Positions 46,181 through 56,936 of a DNA stretch of 64,000 nucleotides are shown here, piece by piece (positions within the stretch are counted from its first letter, which is position 1; each line of letters begins with the position of its first letter). The notes under the pieces were generated by a model. That model was not told where the DNA came from, did no database searches, and saw only the letters and a list, made by a program, of their open reading frames with translations. Position numbers and translations under genes: made by a program. The stretch comes from Epichloe hybrida. Taxonomy: Eukaryota; Ascomycota; Sordariomycetes; Hypocreales; Clavicipitaceae. The stretch covers positions 3,463,632 to 3,527,631 of the forward strand of contig JAFEKR010000006.1 in NCBI GenBank assembly GCA_019022495.1. The letters are read 5' to 3'.

Positions 46181-47542
46181 TTAGGCAAAGCGAGGAAGAC
46201 GCGCTGCGTGAAAAGACGGTCCGGTGGTAGATGTGGAGGTGGTTTTCATTTCAAGGCCCTCATAATCCGTCTTCCCCGACGATTCCGCGTCTTCACTCCC
46301 CATAGGCGTTTGACCACCGCGATCCCTTTGGGGTGACAACAGCTGCAGCAGCTCTTCTTCCCGTTGAAGCGCATTTGGCGGTGGGTATATCCCATCCGCT
46401 TGGACCTCCATATCGGATTTCATTTCTGTGGCTTCATCTACTGAAGAGGTGTCATCATGTTGTTGCCGTTCCGAGGCACATTTGTGTTCGGCAGTTCTCC
46501 TTCTAGCCAGCTCGTCGTCGTGTTCTTGACGTCGGATTCGCCCCTCTTCGCCGTGGAGATCCCCCATGGATGGAGTTTCAGCTACACCTGGTGTTGGTGG
46601 CTGCGAATAAGGCAAGCGTTCATACCCGGGCAAGTCTGCAGAGGCCGCTGATCCAAGCGTCGACCGAGATACGGTTCTCGATACTGCAGATTGACCTGCT
46701 GGTGATTTCCCCTTACTACTCCCCGTCTTGCCGCTGCTCCGATCATCTCTCTTAATCATGTCATACGTCACGTCGTCGTCCAGCGGCACGGCGTCCTCCT
46801 CGCCCTCCCCGTCGCTGGGGAACAAGTCCCCTCTTGATCGGTACGAATCTGACGTGCCTCCCGAGCCGGTCGTACCACTCCGTTGTCGCGGCATACGCAA
46901 CTCCTGCCCGTAGTCCGAATCATCGTCTTCGTCCCCGCTGCCTCCTAACAACGGCGCTGCTTCCCCCTCGCCATGCTTTCCGGGATGATCTTGTAGATCC
47001 GCCGCACTAGGTTTATATCGTAGCGTGCCGCCCATTTTCCAAGGCAACCGGCTCAAAAACCCAATGGGCTGCGTACTAGGGATAATGGTAGGGTCCTCAG
47101 CCGTACTGGCCTTCCTTCTCGCGCCCCGCGTGCCATAGCTCATGCCTCTCTTCCTGCGCGGCTGCTCCGTCGTCTCTCCACCGCCATGCTTTCGTGCGGC
47201 GCCGGTCCCAGCAAGCAGGCGATCCCAGTCCTCGCCGCCCCAGCTGCCCAGTAGCCCGCCAGCCTGCTCCTCCTCATACCAGTCGTCGTAAAAGTCGAAG
47301 CTGAACTCGGCATTGCCGCGGGATCGTTGGCGCTCTCTCCTCCGGCGCAATCGATTTTCAGGATCACCTAGACATACTGTCGTACATTGCTCTATCGAAT
47401 GGGTCATGGAATGGAAGCAGGGGTTGATGTAGTTCTGAGAGAAACTAAAGATGCCCGCCGCGGCGTTTTCCGTAACCGTCTCGGCATCTTGTGTGATTTG
47501 GTTCCAGCGCTGGCGGAGCCGTGGATCTTCGAGAAAAGCCAT
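46181..47542 (-). CDS. Conserved-looking fungal protein of unknown function
   Basis: Single-exon ORF of 453 residues. The first 110 residues look folded and protein-like: MAFLEDPRLRQRWNQITQDA, an amphipathic stretch around GIFSFSQNYINPCFHSMTH, then a basic RLRRRRERQRSRG patch and FSFDFYDDWYEEE before WGGEDWDRLLAG. The rest is a long disordered region rich in Gly, Ser, Asp and Arg with phosphorylation-type sites. No enzymatic motif is visible. The N-terminal aromatic/acidic block followed by disorder suggests an adaptor or membrane-associated scaffold (speculative). Intact frame, Kozak-like context and codon use resemble neighbours, so I accept it as a gene. Confidence 0.65.
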   Translation of the reverse strand: MAFLEDPRLRQRWNQITQDAETVTENAAAGIFSFSQNYINPCFHSMTHSIEQCTTVCLGDPENRLRRRRERQRSRGNAEFSFDFYDDWYEEEQAGGLLGSWGGEDWDRLLAGTGAARKHGGGETTEQPRRKRGMSYGTRGARRKASTAEDPTIIPSTQPIGFLSRLPWKMGGTLRYKPSAADLQDHPGKHGEGEAAPLLGGSGDEDDDSDYGQELRMPRQRSGTTGSGGTSDSYRSRGDLFPSDGEGEEDAVPLDDDVTYDMIKRDDRSSGKTGSSKGKSPAGQSAVSRTVSRSTLGSAASADLPGYERLPYSQPPTPGVAETPSMGDLHGEEGRIRRQEHDDELARRRTAEHKCASERQQHDDTSSVDEATEMKSDMEVQADGIYPPPNALQREEELLQLLSPQRDRGGQTPMGSEDAESSGKTDYEGLEMKTTSTSTTGPSFHAARLPRFA

Positions 47543-48430
47543 GGCTGGGGAAGAATGAGCTTGCCGCGAAAAGGGACACCATGCAGCTGTTCTGGGAGGG
47601 GTGCATGAGAGATATCTTGACGCCGCTCTTCAATGCGCTGGGAGGTTTGGCATTGGTGTTGACGCGAAGTCGAATTTTGTTGCTGTGCTGGCCAAATGGG
47701 ACGGGGCGGGTTGGCGGTGGCCTCGACAGAAAAAGGCCTACGCCTATTATTGTTGTGACGACTGGTTTCAGACCCGATGCGCCTGCTTGTCGAGGCAAGC
47801 TTGTAGTCTTGGGTTTGGCGTTTTACAACATGCGCGGAATTGCGATGCGGACCTTTTTGAAAAAAAAAAAAGAAAAAAAAAAATTGGAGGCGCCGGTGGA
47901 AAGCGATCCGGGTCGGCGACGATGGGCTGGGCTGGGCTGGGCTGAGCTTGGATGTCGGATGTCGGATTCGAGTGGTGAGAGAAACGATGGGGGAAGTTGC
48001 AGCCAAGAGAAAGTTGAAACGCCTCCGTCGTCAGGTGGCACGTGCGACTTGTGACTTGTTGGGCTGGTTCGATTTGGTCTGGTCTTGTCGCCGCGCTTGG
48101 TTCGAGAAAGAAGGCGGTTGGCAGGCAGGCCGGCCATAGAGCTCTGTGGGAAAACCAGATGCCAAATCTGAGGCTATCATTGAGGCAACGGGTATTTGCA
48201 GAAACAAGGAGACAATTCATCTTGAACTCGATGACTGTGATTTGAAAAGTGGAAAGTGGAAAGTGGGGGGCACCGTCAGTTACTTGATAATACCACGAGC
48301 ACTCAACTCTCAACCCAGTCCAATGTGTCCTCGCGACAAACAAATGCCGAGCCGACACAGCATTCGTTTTCGTGCAAAGTCATCGCTTCCTTTTGGTATA
48401 ATTACTAGACTACTCAATTCTCATTTCTCA
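47543..48430. other. Intergenic between two minus-strand genes
   Basis: 888 bp. A-rich run near 47860-47882 and a GGGCTGGGCTGGGCTG word at 47926-47944. ORFs on both strands are random-like. The promoter of the 453-residue gene is at the low end. Confidence 0.5.
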
Positions 48431-48896
48431 TCACTCTCTGGTCGCCCTCATGTTCGCCTTTATCCTAGCCAACAACTGCTCTCTCGAGTCGCCCTCCTGA
48501 GGAAACAGGTTCCTCTAGATTAAGAAGAAAAAAAAGTCATGTCAGCACGCCACTCGCAGATGTTCCATCTCAAACCACTTACAGCAGCTAACCAGCGCCT
48601 CATTTCTTCTCGAGTCCACGTGTCGGGGTCGCCTTGGGGATCTGTACGCGATGGGAACATCTCGCTGCCCCAGATCGACCAAACTGCGGCAGCGACTACG
48701 GCGCCTCCGAATGCTTGGAAAAGTCAACTTGTCTGGTGGGTGTTTATGCATTCTTTTTCATTATGTAACCGTACCAAGCACCATATTCTGCGACACATGT
48801 CAGAACAAAAGCCTATCAGAGGAGACGCAGGATCATGAAGAATGGCTTCCAGAACTGTACCTTTGATTTCATGGCATTGTCCAGCGGCGTCGGCAT
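48431..48896 (-). CDS. Small conserved fungal protein with four exons, unknown function
   Basis: Found by eye; too fragmented for ORF callers. Exons: 48896-48861 (36 nt), 48787-48775 (13 nt), 48713-48583 and 48514-48431, giving 87 residues. The protein starts MPTPLDNAMKSK, continues with a hydrophobic span (AFGGAVVAAAVWSIWGSEMF), then DPDTWTREEMRRWLAARN and a helical end EQLLARIKANMRA. The last part resembles a SAP/HeH-like helix pair (WTREEMRRWLAARNLFPQEG). Frame closes exactly. Similar short proteins with one membrane span occur across Pezizomycotina (memory, unchecked). Exon 2 and its boundaries are the least certain part; the two larger exons are solid. Confidence 0.65.
48775..48787 (-). 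other. Candidate 13-nt microexon
   Basis: The bases AATATGGTGCTTG lie between a CGCAG acceptor (with a TTCTGAC branch site) and a GTACGG donor. Thirteen bases are needed to bring the phase-0 first exon into the phase of the AFGGAVVA exon; reading on instead meets a TAA. The next acceptor is CCAAG. Confidence 0.5.
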
Positions 48897-49354
48897 ATTG
48901 TAGGTCGCGTGGTCTGCCTGTCAGGGGGGAAATAGTCGTCAAAAGATGAGAATAAACTTCCTGTTGGATGACAGGCCACTATACAATAAGACATAAACTG
49001 AATTCCGTATGGACACGAGAGGTCGAGCGACCAATTCTATACATGCATGCATGGCAAGCTCAATTCGAAGAGCCGCAACGCACTCGGTGACGACGCCACA
49101 ACCAACCGTATTAAGGAAGCTGAAGATGTAGGTGGCCGAATCGCGATAACGCACACGAAGAGGCATACAACTTTCGATTGACTGCTCTCTCTATAAGAGA
49201 GGAGCTTTTATCCTCTAATCGGAATGAGACAGAGAAAAAATATGAAAAAGGCTGAATACGACCTTTTCTCTTCATTCATCATCCTACTAAAGGACATCTT
49301 TCCCGACGTCACGTGCGCCACGTACGATAGATAACTTCACGTAAAGCAGGCAAC
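48897..49354. promoter_or_regulatory. Divergent promoter, small protein/PSD-like gene
   Basis: 458 bp between two opposed start codons. It includes CACGT-containing words near 49311-49324 and a purine run near 49230. No ORF of interest. Confidence 0.5.
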
Positions 49355-51040
49355 ATGGTCCACCAACACGGCGACCACCACGACATCCCCCCCCAGTACC
49401 GCATCCGCAAGTAAGCTCCTCGACTGCCATTTCTCATCGTCTACTCCGTGCTCGGGAGCTGCTAATCGCTCGCTCTCCCAGGCCGGGCGCCTGGCTCCCA
49501 GCCGACCACCGCGTCCACCGCGAATTCCTCTCCAGAGTGATCAAGCACGTCGATTCGCATGTGGTCGAGAAGCTCACGCCCGCATTGCGCGAGCTCAAGC
49601 AGCTGATTGAGGGCAACTCCAGGATCTACATGTACTTTGTGCAGATGTTTGAGGAGACCCCGCTGAAGCACCCTTACTGGAGCGACCCGGTGGGCACGAA
49701 GCAGGTGCGCGACTACGAGCACATGCTGCGGGTGATGAACCACATTCTTGCCATGGCGCCGGAGTGGACGGAGGCGGGGGAGATCAAGGGCGTGGTGGGC
49801 ATCCCGATGTGTGCTCTTTTCGACTACCCCATGGCTACGCCAAGGTAATGTCTCCTTGTCCTTGTCCTTTTCACGTCTGCTGCTGCTGCTGCTGTTCGGA
49901 TCCGTCGCCCGAGCTCAGACGGAGGGGTTTGGAGAGTAAGAAGGGCGTACCAAGATTTTTTTTTTTTTTTTTGACAAGTGGCCATGCGGCGTTTCTGGAC
50001 CCCGACGTGAACAGGGCCCTGAAGAAGGTGTTGAATGAATGGGGCAAGTACCTTCAGGTGAGTGAAACTTGGCGAGAATCCAACGACGCGGACTGCCAAC
50101 GTCAAGGTAGACGCCCGAGTCTGCGGCTGTTCTGGGCAATGACGCGGGGGGCTGGTTCGGGGAGACGGGGATAAAGGACATGGTCCAGGTCGCGAACGCG
50201 CCGTACAATTCGAACATGCGATTCGACGAAATGTTTGTGTGTGATCCGAGTGCCAAACACATGGGCTTCACATCCTGGGACGGTAAGCGGGCTCTCTTCC
50301 TCTCTCTCTCTCTCGGAAATGGCCCCCCGATTCTGTTTCGACTCTGATTGTTTTCGGCCCAGACTTCTTCACCCGTCGAGTCCACGACTCCGCACGCCCC
50401 GTCGCATCGCCCGACGACGACAACGTCATCGCCAACGCGTGCGAGTCCAAGGTCTTCAACATCAAGGAACATGTCAAGCTCCGCGACAGGTTCTTCGCAA
50501 AGGGCCAGCCATACTCGCTCATCGACATGCTCGCCCACGATCCGCTGGCCCACGAGTTCGCGGGCGGAACCGTCTACCAGGCGTTTCTGTCGGTGCTGTC
50601 CTATCACCGCTGGCACTCGCCCGTTTCGGGGACCGTCAAGCGGGCGTTTGTCGAGGATGGCACGTACTATAGCGAGCCGCTCGTCGAGGGCACGGGGGAC
50701 CCGAGTGTGCGTGGTGGCATTGACGCCATGGCCAACGTTTTCGCGCAGGGGTACCTGTCTGTCATGGCCACGAGGGCAATCATCATCCTGGAGGCGGACA
50801 ATCCCCGCATTGGATTGCTGGCCTTTATCGGGATAGGAATGGACGAGGTGAGCACGTGTGAGATTATGGTCAAGGAGGGACAACATTTGAAAAAAGGGCC
50901 AGGACTTGGGCACGTTCCACTTTGGAGGGTCTACTCATTGTCTGATATTCCAGAAGGACGTGAGAATGGAGGGGTTCCCCGTCGTAGGGAGGGAGGAGAA
51001 TGTTCCCGTGAGGGGTAAACTTGCTGTTTTGAAGCCGTAA
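49355..51040 (+). CDS. Phosphatidylserine-decarboxylase-like protein, frameshifted near the cleavage site
   Basis: Five exons: 49355-49410, 49482-49844, 49979-50057, 50111-50282 and 50363 onward. The read frame stops at 51018 after 441 residues. The N-terminal domain (WLPADHRVHREFLSR, then MFEETPLKHPYW) is the PSDC-type module of fungal decarboxylase-like proteins that include L-tryptophan decarboxylase PsiD. The catalytic domain follows: DFFTRRVHDSARPV, SYHRWHSPVSG, GIGMDEVSTCEIMVKEGQH. After a run AAAAAAGGGCC at 50890-50900 the family sequence continues in the +1 frame as FHFGGSTHCLIF, the self-cleaving pyruvoyl motif, and ends at 51040. In the literal frame that motif is lost. It is either an inactivated gene or a base-call error. 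Confidence 0.78.
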
Positions 51041-51171
51041 TTGGCACTTGACGTATTCAAGATGGGGAAAAAAAAAAGAAACCCCTTTTTTTTCCCCATG
51101 ACTAGATTATGAAAAAAAAATGGCTATGAATGTAGTCGGGTCTTTTTTTTTTTTTTACGTTGAAAGCTAGC

Positions 51172-52313
51172 TCATTTCTTGGCATCTGCAGCCATGCTAC
51201 TTTGCACCCAGGCCCTCGATTTGCCAGCCTTTTCATCAAGCTCTTCCTCAGTCAACTTGTCATTGTCGAACGCAGTATGGGGAGTGGGCACATGGCGACC
51301 CTTTTCGAATCCAGGACGCTTGAGGAGCTTGAACAGCCACTTCTCGAGATGGGGGAAATCCTGGAGAGATACGCCTGCCCAGGCTGTCGAGAAAGAAAGC
51401 TGTTAGTACAAGGCAGGAGCAACGGGCACGACGCAAGTTTTTCTTTCTTCTTTTTTTGTGCAGCGTAGTCAGACTTACTATGGGAAGCGACCCATCCCCA
51501 GCACGATATGTCAGCGATGGTGACGCGATCGCCAACCAGGTAGCCGTGGGGGGACTTGGCGAGATGGTCGTCCATGGTGCGATACAGACGGCGCGTCTCG
51601 TTTGTGTAGCGGTCAATGCCGTATTGGATCTTCTCGGGGGCGTATCCTGAGTTTTTGCGTCAGTACATGCTTCTATTTCTTTCCTTGTCCCCCTCCGCCC
51701 CCTAGCTGGATCCAGCCATCCCGCCGCCAATTGAGCCGCCTGATTACGTACTCTTGAAGTGATTAGCTTGTCCTTGCATAGGTCCGAGGCCACCCATTTG
51801 CCAGTGGAGCTGTGGAATTGCCATGTCAGTCATCTAATGGTGAGCGGAACAGCCATGAGGTTTCAATGACGTACCCAGCTCGTAACTTCCCAATGCTCGG
51901 CGGATCCATGAGGATACGAAATCTTATGGTCCTTGTCGTATCGATCCGCGAGGTACTCGAGGATGGCACCGCTCTCAAAAACGCGAATCTTCTGGCCGTC
52001 TGGCAGCTTGTCCGTCAAAGCGGGCAGGCGGCCGTTGGGGTTGATCTCAAGGAACCAGGGCTCCTTTTGCTCATTCTCCATCATCTTGATGGCGTAGACC
52101 TGCGGCGCTTTGTCAAAACAGGGAACTTGGCCTCGCGCATCACCGACCCCGGTGTCTTGGCCGCAGCCGTGATTGATGTAGAGATGGTTTATGGCGTCGC
52201 AGAGAGAGCCTTACCTCGTACCCAGCTATTCCGAGCTCCTCAAGTAGGATGGAAGCTTTGATCCCGTTGGGGGTCTGTCCCGTGTAGAGAGTGATGTCTA
52301 AATTGGTAGCCAT
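51172..52313 (-). CDS. Glutathione S-transferase, Ure2p/fungal GST type
   Basis: Five exons: 52313-52215, 52099-51875, 51809-51752, 51646-51479 and 51383-51172, giving 253 residues. N-terminal thioredoxin fold: ITLYTGQTPNGIKASILLEELG, then NPNGRLPALTD and the glutathione-binding ESGAILEYLADRYD. The C-terminal helical domain includes LHWQMGGLGPMQGQANHF and LVGDRVTIADISCWGWV. This set is typical of cytosolic fungal GSTs related to Ure2p and bacterial YfcG. Such enzymes conjugate glutathione or act as disulfide reductases. The extended C-terminus ends in AADAKK. All donors are GT and the frame closes exactly. It lies tail-to-tail with the PSD-like gene, 131 bp apart. Confidence 0.9.
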
Positions 52314-52527
52314 GTTGATGATTTGTCGTTTGCCGAGCTGTGAGTGAAAGTTGTGACGGCGGGGAGGGGAAGGGGGGAGGAACAGGCGGAGCTTTAAATA
52401 CGAATCAGATAGAACACAGACACATCGGATCCGTTGTTCTTTTTTTCTATTTTTCGTCTTCGCATGGGCGGGTACATTGGAAGCTTGGTAATTCCCCCCA
52501 ATCTGCTTAGAAATCGGGGGCATTCCC

Positions 52528-54609
52528 TCAATCCCTCATTCCCTTGGGCCTTGCTTGAATTCCTTTCCCCCCGCGATTCGGCATCACGTCAATGACCCAC
52601 AGTTTGTTTGCTTCTGCATCGTCCATTTCGTCCATTTCGTCCATTGGAAACGGCTGCGGGGCGGGCGAGCCAGCTGTCTGGCCTCCATGATCCAAAAACA
52701 GTTGGTCACCGAATTTCGCCTGGAGGAAGCTTCGCACGTCGGCGTTCCCACCATATCCCACCGTCAGCCCTTGGGCACTGCCATCCACCTTCAGCCCCCC
52801 AAGGCTCGTTGCTCGGGACAGAGCGACGTAAACTTGGCCTTCCTCAAAGGCATTGGACAGGTCAACGATGACGCGATCGAGCGTCATACCCTGGCTCTTG
52901 TGGACACTCATGGCCCATCCAGCCACGAGAGGGATCTGGGTTCGATAGAGCAGAGAGTAGGGCTCCGAGTCACCAACAGTGTTGACTACACACCAGGGAT
53001 AGATGGTGCGCTCCTGGCCGTTGTGAAAGCGAATCCGGGGCCAGTGCCTCGCCTTCGTCTGGCTGGCCATGAATTCTCGAATCTGCGCCTCTCTGAGTTT
53101 GGAATGGTCACCGCTAATAGTATCAACTCCGGGTGATGGTGACATGCTTTTGCTATAGGCCGTTGGAAGCTTCTCATGACTGAAAGCCTCCCAACCTTTG
53201 ATAATACCCTGGCTCCCATTGACCAGTCCCTTATTCATATCAAGGTTGACTTGTAATACAACAAGCATGCCGCCTCGCAGCTGGACCATTGAATCTAGTC
53301 TGTGATCTTTGCATGCTTCTAGCGTGCCATCCGTGTTCCGCTTGTTGTAGTGCCAGATCATCGGGTGTTTCATCTCGTTCCAAAGAAAGCCGTCCAAGGC
53401 TTTGTATGTCTCTATTGGCGTCTTCATGGCCATAAACTTCATTCTATTCTCGTCAGCCACCTCTTTTCTCCTGCATAGGAGTCGCGTGGCTCTTGTGACG
53501 TCACATTCATGGTTTACGAGAGTGTCCATTTCGGGCTGAGTAAACGGTATACCTAGCCGACATTTCTGGAGCATCTTGATAAAAGCCTCGTCGCTCTGGC
53601 GATGGATCTCTTTTAAATTCACATGGGCAAAGTTGGCTTCCTCCCAAGCAGAGCTCTTGAAAGCCCACTTATCCGTCTCGGGAAAGGGGCCGTGGTTGTC
53701 GGGGCAATTGAACTCGTCTTCGTCGTCGTCGACGAGCATCTCCATTCCACACTCCATGCAAAATTGAAATGGCTTGACAGGCGGTAACTGGCAGAAGTCG
53801 CCTGTCACGATGAGCTGAACGCCCCCAAAAGCAGGGGCGTCCGGTGCGTAGCTCTGATGCGGAATAGACCAGCACCTGACTGTCTTCATGCATTCATTGA
53901 TTCGCTCGAGATGATGATTCTCGACCATGCTGATCTCGTCAATGATGAGCACATCTGTCATTTTGAAGCGAAGCGCGACATGTTTGCGCCAGCCTTTATG
54001 CTTGAGCTGTTGCAAAGGGAGTCTATGATAGTCTGGCGTCCAACCCATGTAAGACCATGTTGACATGCCTTCGACCTGAAGAGCCGCTCGGCCAGTCGGC
54101 GCAATGACATGGACACAACGCCCCATATCTCGCAGTTTCTTAACTGTTGCCTTGAGCACAGTCGACTTGCCACAGCCCGCCGAGCCTGTGAAGAAGACAT
54201 TGCGGCCGCTCAGAATGAGATCTACCAAGTCTTGTTGTTCTTTACATAGGCTCGGTTCCTCGTTGGCAGGGGTTTTGATGTTGTCGGAGGATGATTTCAA
54301 TTCTTGCTGGCTCATTGCCGACGACTCTTGGCCTGTTGCATCGTAGTCTGGGTTCTGAGACGAATCTTCTGCACCAACATGGCTCGAATTTGGTTCTTGT
54401 TCCGTAGATTCGTCCGAGCTCGAGGCAATGGTGATGACAGATGGTGGGCGATGAAATGGCCGAGGTAATCGCTGGGGGGAAGGCGACTGATCAGTGGTCG
54501 TCCGCTGTCTCTTGAGACCAAGTGTTGGGGACGAGAGGGGCTCTGTGGCGCCGCTGCCGGCGGGAGGCGACCTGCCTCTCAAATCGAGCTGAAACATGGC
54601 CGGCCACAA
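52528..54609 (-). CDS. PIF1-type ATP-dependent DNA helicase
   Basis: Single-exon gene of 693 residues; a second ATG four codons in is also possible. The first 115 residues are Ser/Pro-rich and disordered. Helicase motifs: NVFFTGSAGCGKSTVLKA near residue 144, VIAPTGRAALQV, DVLIIDEISMV, GDFCQLPPV, EIHRQSDEAF, and late AGWAMSVHKSQGMTLDRVI with YVALSRATSLGGL. This set defines the Pif1/RecD-like SF1B helicases that unwind 5' to 3' and act on telomeres, G-quadruplexes and mitochondrial DNA. Many fungi carry additional Pif1 paralogs, some from Helitrons; no Rep/HUH domain is present here, so a Helitron origin is not supported. A CMEC/CPDN insert in the middle may bind zinc. Confidence 0.88.
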   Translation of the reverse strand: MWPAMFQLDLRGRSPPAGSGATEPLSSPTLGLKRQRTTTDQSPSPQRLPRPFHRPPSVITIASSSDESTEQEPNSSHVGAEDSSQNPDYDATGQESSAMSQQELKSSSDNIKTPANEEPSLCKEQQDLVDLILSGRNVFFTGSAGCGKSTVLKATVKKLRDMGRCVHVIAPTGRAALQVEGMSTWSYMGWTPDYHRLPLQQLKHKGWRKHVALRFKMTDVLIIDEISMVENHHLERINECMKTVRCWSIPHQSYAPDAPAFGGVQLIVTGDFCQLPPVKPFQFCMECGMEMLVDDDEDEFNCPDNHGPFPETDKWAFKSSAWEEANFAHVNLKEIHRQSDEAFIKMLQKCRLGIPFTQPEMDTLVNHECDVTRATRLLCRRKEVADENRMKFMAMKTPIETYKALDGFLWNEMKHPMIWHYNKRNTDGTLEACKDHRLDSMVQLRGGMLVVLQVNLDMNKGLVNGSQGIIKGWEAFSHEKLPTAYSKSMSPSPGVDTISGDHSKLREAQIREFMASQTKARHWPRIRFHNGQERTIYPWCVVNTVGDSEPYSLLYRTQIPLVAGWAMSVHKSQGMTLDRVIVDLSNAFEEGQVYVALSRATSLGGLKVDGSAQGLTVGYGGNADVRSFLQAKFGDQLFLDHGGQTAGSPAPQPFPMDEMDEMDDAEANKLWVIDVMPNRGGKGIQARPKGMRD

Positions 54610-56574
54610 GAGGCGATGATGCTTTCCTCTGAGCTGCTAAAAAGAACACCAGTCGCGTAATACCAGTAGCTACAGTGACTAACTAGGCAAACAGCTACAA
54701 GCCCACAACCCACTGTGCGCGACAACTCGCGAAGTCATGTGATGCTCGGCAGACTACGTAAGCGAGATGCACATCCCGGGGAGGGCAATGAAACACAAGA
54801 AAACAAGGCAATTAATTGCCGAGTAGTGAGTGAATCAGGCTCAAATAAACGTGGCTGAACTACGATACAGTCCGGCTTGTTGCTCCCTCACGTCCTCTTA
54901 ATTAGCCTCAATCGATTCAATCCGATAATGTCCTGCTTCGCTCCAGTCCGTGATGCAACATTTGTTCATCTGTTTGTAATCCAGACACGACTCGTCAGGA
55001 AAGTACATTTCTCAGTGGTAGACCGACCAGTTGAGAACGCATATCCTCGATCAGCTGCCCATCCGTTGATGAAGTCAAGTAAGGCTTTTCGAGCCCGATC
55101 TTCCGTTGAGCTGCGCCTCTTTTTTTTCGTGCAACAGAATCTCTCCCCAATTTGTCACTGGGGCCGGCCTCACCGAGCATTTCCTTAATAGTTACCTCTG
55201 TGCATAAACGTTCTGTGCATAGTCATCACGAAGTTTGCGCGGCTTTGTGGATCGCACCCATGATGATGGTGGACCATCTTTCATCCTTGCCTTTGCTTTA
55301 TGTACTCGCATTTGGCCGTTAATATTAGGCAGAAGAATTACGGAGCTAAATGTTACTCTTATCTACGGTAGATGCGGTGCCTAAACACAGCTATAGTCTA
55401 GCTAATATTATCTCTCACTAATCCCTCCAATTTCCCTACAGGACTGTAACGATTTGATCCTGCTAGCAAGCTGCTATGACGCAAGGTTTCCTTTGATACT
55501 AACGGGATTAGACAAGAAATCCAATAGAAGCGAATAAAAGTGCGCCGAGTACGGAGTACCAATGAGCCAATTGATTGCAGATACGTTAACCAAGGCCATA
55601 GCGAATGCATAATATAACAAGCTAATTTAAAAGTTATATTTGGAAAGTAGAGAATCAAAGCTATTGCTTCAGGAGTGAATTAAGAGGCTCAAAAAAGGTA
55701 GTCTTAGAAGAGGCTAAAAGTTGATATAATAAGGACTACATCTTGAACAGTAATGTTAAACAGTAAGTCTTAAATATAATACCAGATCCAAGCAGACCTA
55801 CGATTAAGCGCTCGAGAGTGAAGCTAAACCCGGTCGTTGAGAAACAGCGTCTTCATTCGTAATAAGCTGTTATCTCCGATGTCGTCTAACCTTGCGCACC
55901 CTCATTCGCAATGTATTGTTTGTTCATCTCATGGACCTATTGCTCGACGATATTGCTTAATCCATGCGTTCATAGGATCTCGTACCGAGACTTCGGACCT
56001 TCGGGCCATTCCATCTGGTGGGGGGGCAGGACATGACCTGGACAGGACACGGAGGCAACAACGGAGGCAACAACGGAGGCGGGTTTCGCTATATCCAGGG
56101 CACTTGCCCGAGTATCACCCGGCACAACTGGAGAGATTCCGCTGTATAATCGAGAGTCTTTTGCTTATCAACGAGCTCGAGATTGGCTAGCCCACGCTAG
56201 CAAACGGCTATAAACTGAGTGTAGTAATTCTTGTCATAGGCTTGTCCGGCAGCATCCCCAGGCAGAAGAAGTATTCAAGCTTAAGGGCGATCTTTTGTCA
56301 ATCCTTTCGCCTTGGGGATGTCTCCGAAATATCAGGTCGGTCCATGCATGCGCCCGAACAATAGAAAAAGGGAACGACGAGAAGAGAAAAGGAATAAAAG
56401 GGAAGAGATCGACCGCCTCGTCGTCTGCGTTTCATTGAAGGTCAAGCATGACGAAGCACTTCAGCCATGGCGCCAAAATAAAAAGGTGTGGCGACTTTGA
56501 AATTTTTCCAAACTGACATATCTCGTTATTGTCAACGACAAGTCGAATCCAGAGACCTGTAAAATCGCGCTAGA

Positions 56575-56872
56575 CCTAATGCTAATTACCTAATGCTAGT
56601 ATTACCTAATGCTAGTATTACCTAATGCTAGTATTACCTAATGCTAGTATGACCTAATTCTAGTATGACCTAATGCTAGTATTACCTAATTCTAGTATTA
56701 CCTAATTCTAGTATAATCTAATTCTAGTATTACCTAATTCTAGTATAACCTAATTCCAGTATGACCTAATGCTAGTATGACTTAAGTCCAGTATGACCTA
56801 ATTCCAGTATGACCTAATTCTAGCATTGCCTGATTCTAGCATTGCCTGATTCTAGCATTGCCTAATTCTATT
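56575..56872. repeat. 16-bp minisatellite, about 18 copies
   Basis: The unit is close to TACCTAATGCTAGTAT, with copies drifting to TTCTAG and TTCCAG forms and the last copies reading TTGCCTGATTCTAGCA. Divergence rises toward both edges of the middle block, as in older arrays. Confidence 0.92.
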
Positions 56873-56936
56873 AGCATTTACTAGCGGGAATAGCCTTCTC
56901 TTAGCATTTACTAGCGGGAGTGGCCTTCTATTAGCG
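56873..56936. repeat. Short direct repeat after the minisatellite
   Basis: Two copies of TTAGCATTTACTAGCGGGA, each followed by (A/G)T(A/G)GCCTTCT, spaced about 32 bp apart. Confidence 0.85.

Noticed and set aside
52528..54609. PIF1-type helicase as part of a Helitron
   Set aside because: No Rep/HUH motif, no 5'-TC or 3'-CTRR hairpin end was seen, and the gene is intact between ordinary genes.
55837..56190. 117-codon ORF in the AT-rich island
   Set aside because: Built partly from a CAACGGAGG repeat; no family signal or promoter support.
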